Shown here piece after piece: positions 45,058 through 45,076 of a stretch of DNA of 45,076 bases. Both the position numbers and the translations under genes were made by a program. A model generated the notes under the pieces. It saw only the letters and a list, made by a program, of their open reading frames with translations. It was not told where the DNA came from and ran no database searches. Each line of letters begins with the position of its first letter. Within the stretch, counting starts at the first letter, position 1. The stretch spans positions 1 to 45,076 of the forward strand of contig JADRCO010000183.1 of the NCBI GenBank assembly GCA_021464525.1, written 5' to 3'. The stretch comes from Rhizophagus sp. LPA8_4_AMF. Its lineage: Eukaryota > Glomeromycota > Glomeromycetes > Glomerales > Glomeraceae.

Positions 45058-45076
45058 ATATAGTTAAATGGACATT

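Noticed and set aside
1..45076. tRNA, rRNA and CRISPR
   Set aside because: No GGTTCGAATCC-type T-arm with cloverleaf, no rRNA-like sequence and no regularly spaced direct repeats were found. The only box-B-like motif is inside the SINE-like element.
1..45076. A previously undescribed multi-gene system
   Set aside because: The intact genes belong to separate families on both strands with no shared promoter, spacing or repeated association. I see genome-turnover phenomena rather than evidence for a new co-operating gene system.

Overview
The window looks like nuclear DNA of a filamentous fungus, most likely an arbuscular mycorrhizal fungus of the Rhizophagus type (Glomeromycotina). This is inference. 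It rests on very AT-rich DNA, short GT-AG introns (mostly 64-95 nt), TKL-like kinases with a cysteine-pair/SGN-ID/W(V/I)P..RF leader before the kinase domain, a BTB-BACK-TLDc protein, a large F-box protein, and dense decayed transposons. No tRNA, rRNA, CRISPR or prokaryote-style operon was seen.

Layout. 1-5.2 kb: a small C2HC zinc-finger/membrane-tail gene (minus), a foldback repeat holding degenerate telomere-like repeats, and an apparently intact seven-exon kinase (3316-5204). 5.9-9.1 kb: a multi-spanning membrane protein gene (minus) between two direct repeats. One repeat carries a processed retrocopy and the other is the matching empty site. A 736-bp Tc1/mariner-like non-autonomous element follows. 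10.2-14.0 kb: a second kinase (10181-11672) and a broken inverted copy of it, itself interrupted by a 163-bp insertion. 15.2-15.4 kb: a 186-bp SINE-like retroposon with a 16-bp target-site duplication. 16.9-18.4 kb: BTB-BACK-TLDc gene (minus). 19.5-20.9 kb: a third, dead kinase copy (minus). 23.8-25.1 kb: a coiled-coil protein of unknown function with a candidate 30-nt intron.

About 26-40.7 kb is a transposon graveyard without intact genes. Relics of a non-LTR reverse transcriptase, Ty3/gypsy polyprotein, hAT-like transposase and unidentified element proteins were all read on the minus strand. This stretch is strikingly poor in CpG compared with both flanks, and some stops are of the TGA type expected from CGA decay. 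42.3-43.9 kb is an intact F-box gene (minus). The window ends with a second, short retroposed insert (17-bp target-site duplication) whose 3' end resembles the SINE, and a 60-bp-arm snapback repeat built on GTACGGTAC.

The intact genes (two kinases, BTB-TLDc, F-box) belong to families known to be expanded in these fungi in signalling and ubiquitin ligation; nothing shows that they work in one pathway. The main biological story is genome turnover: poly(A)-dependent retroposition, kinase duplication and decay, and a probably DNA-methylated transposon island next to active gene families.
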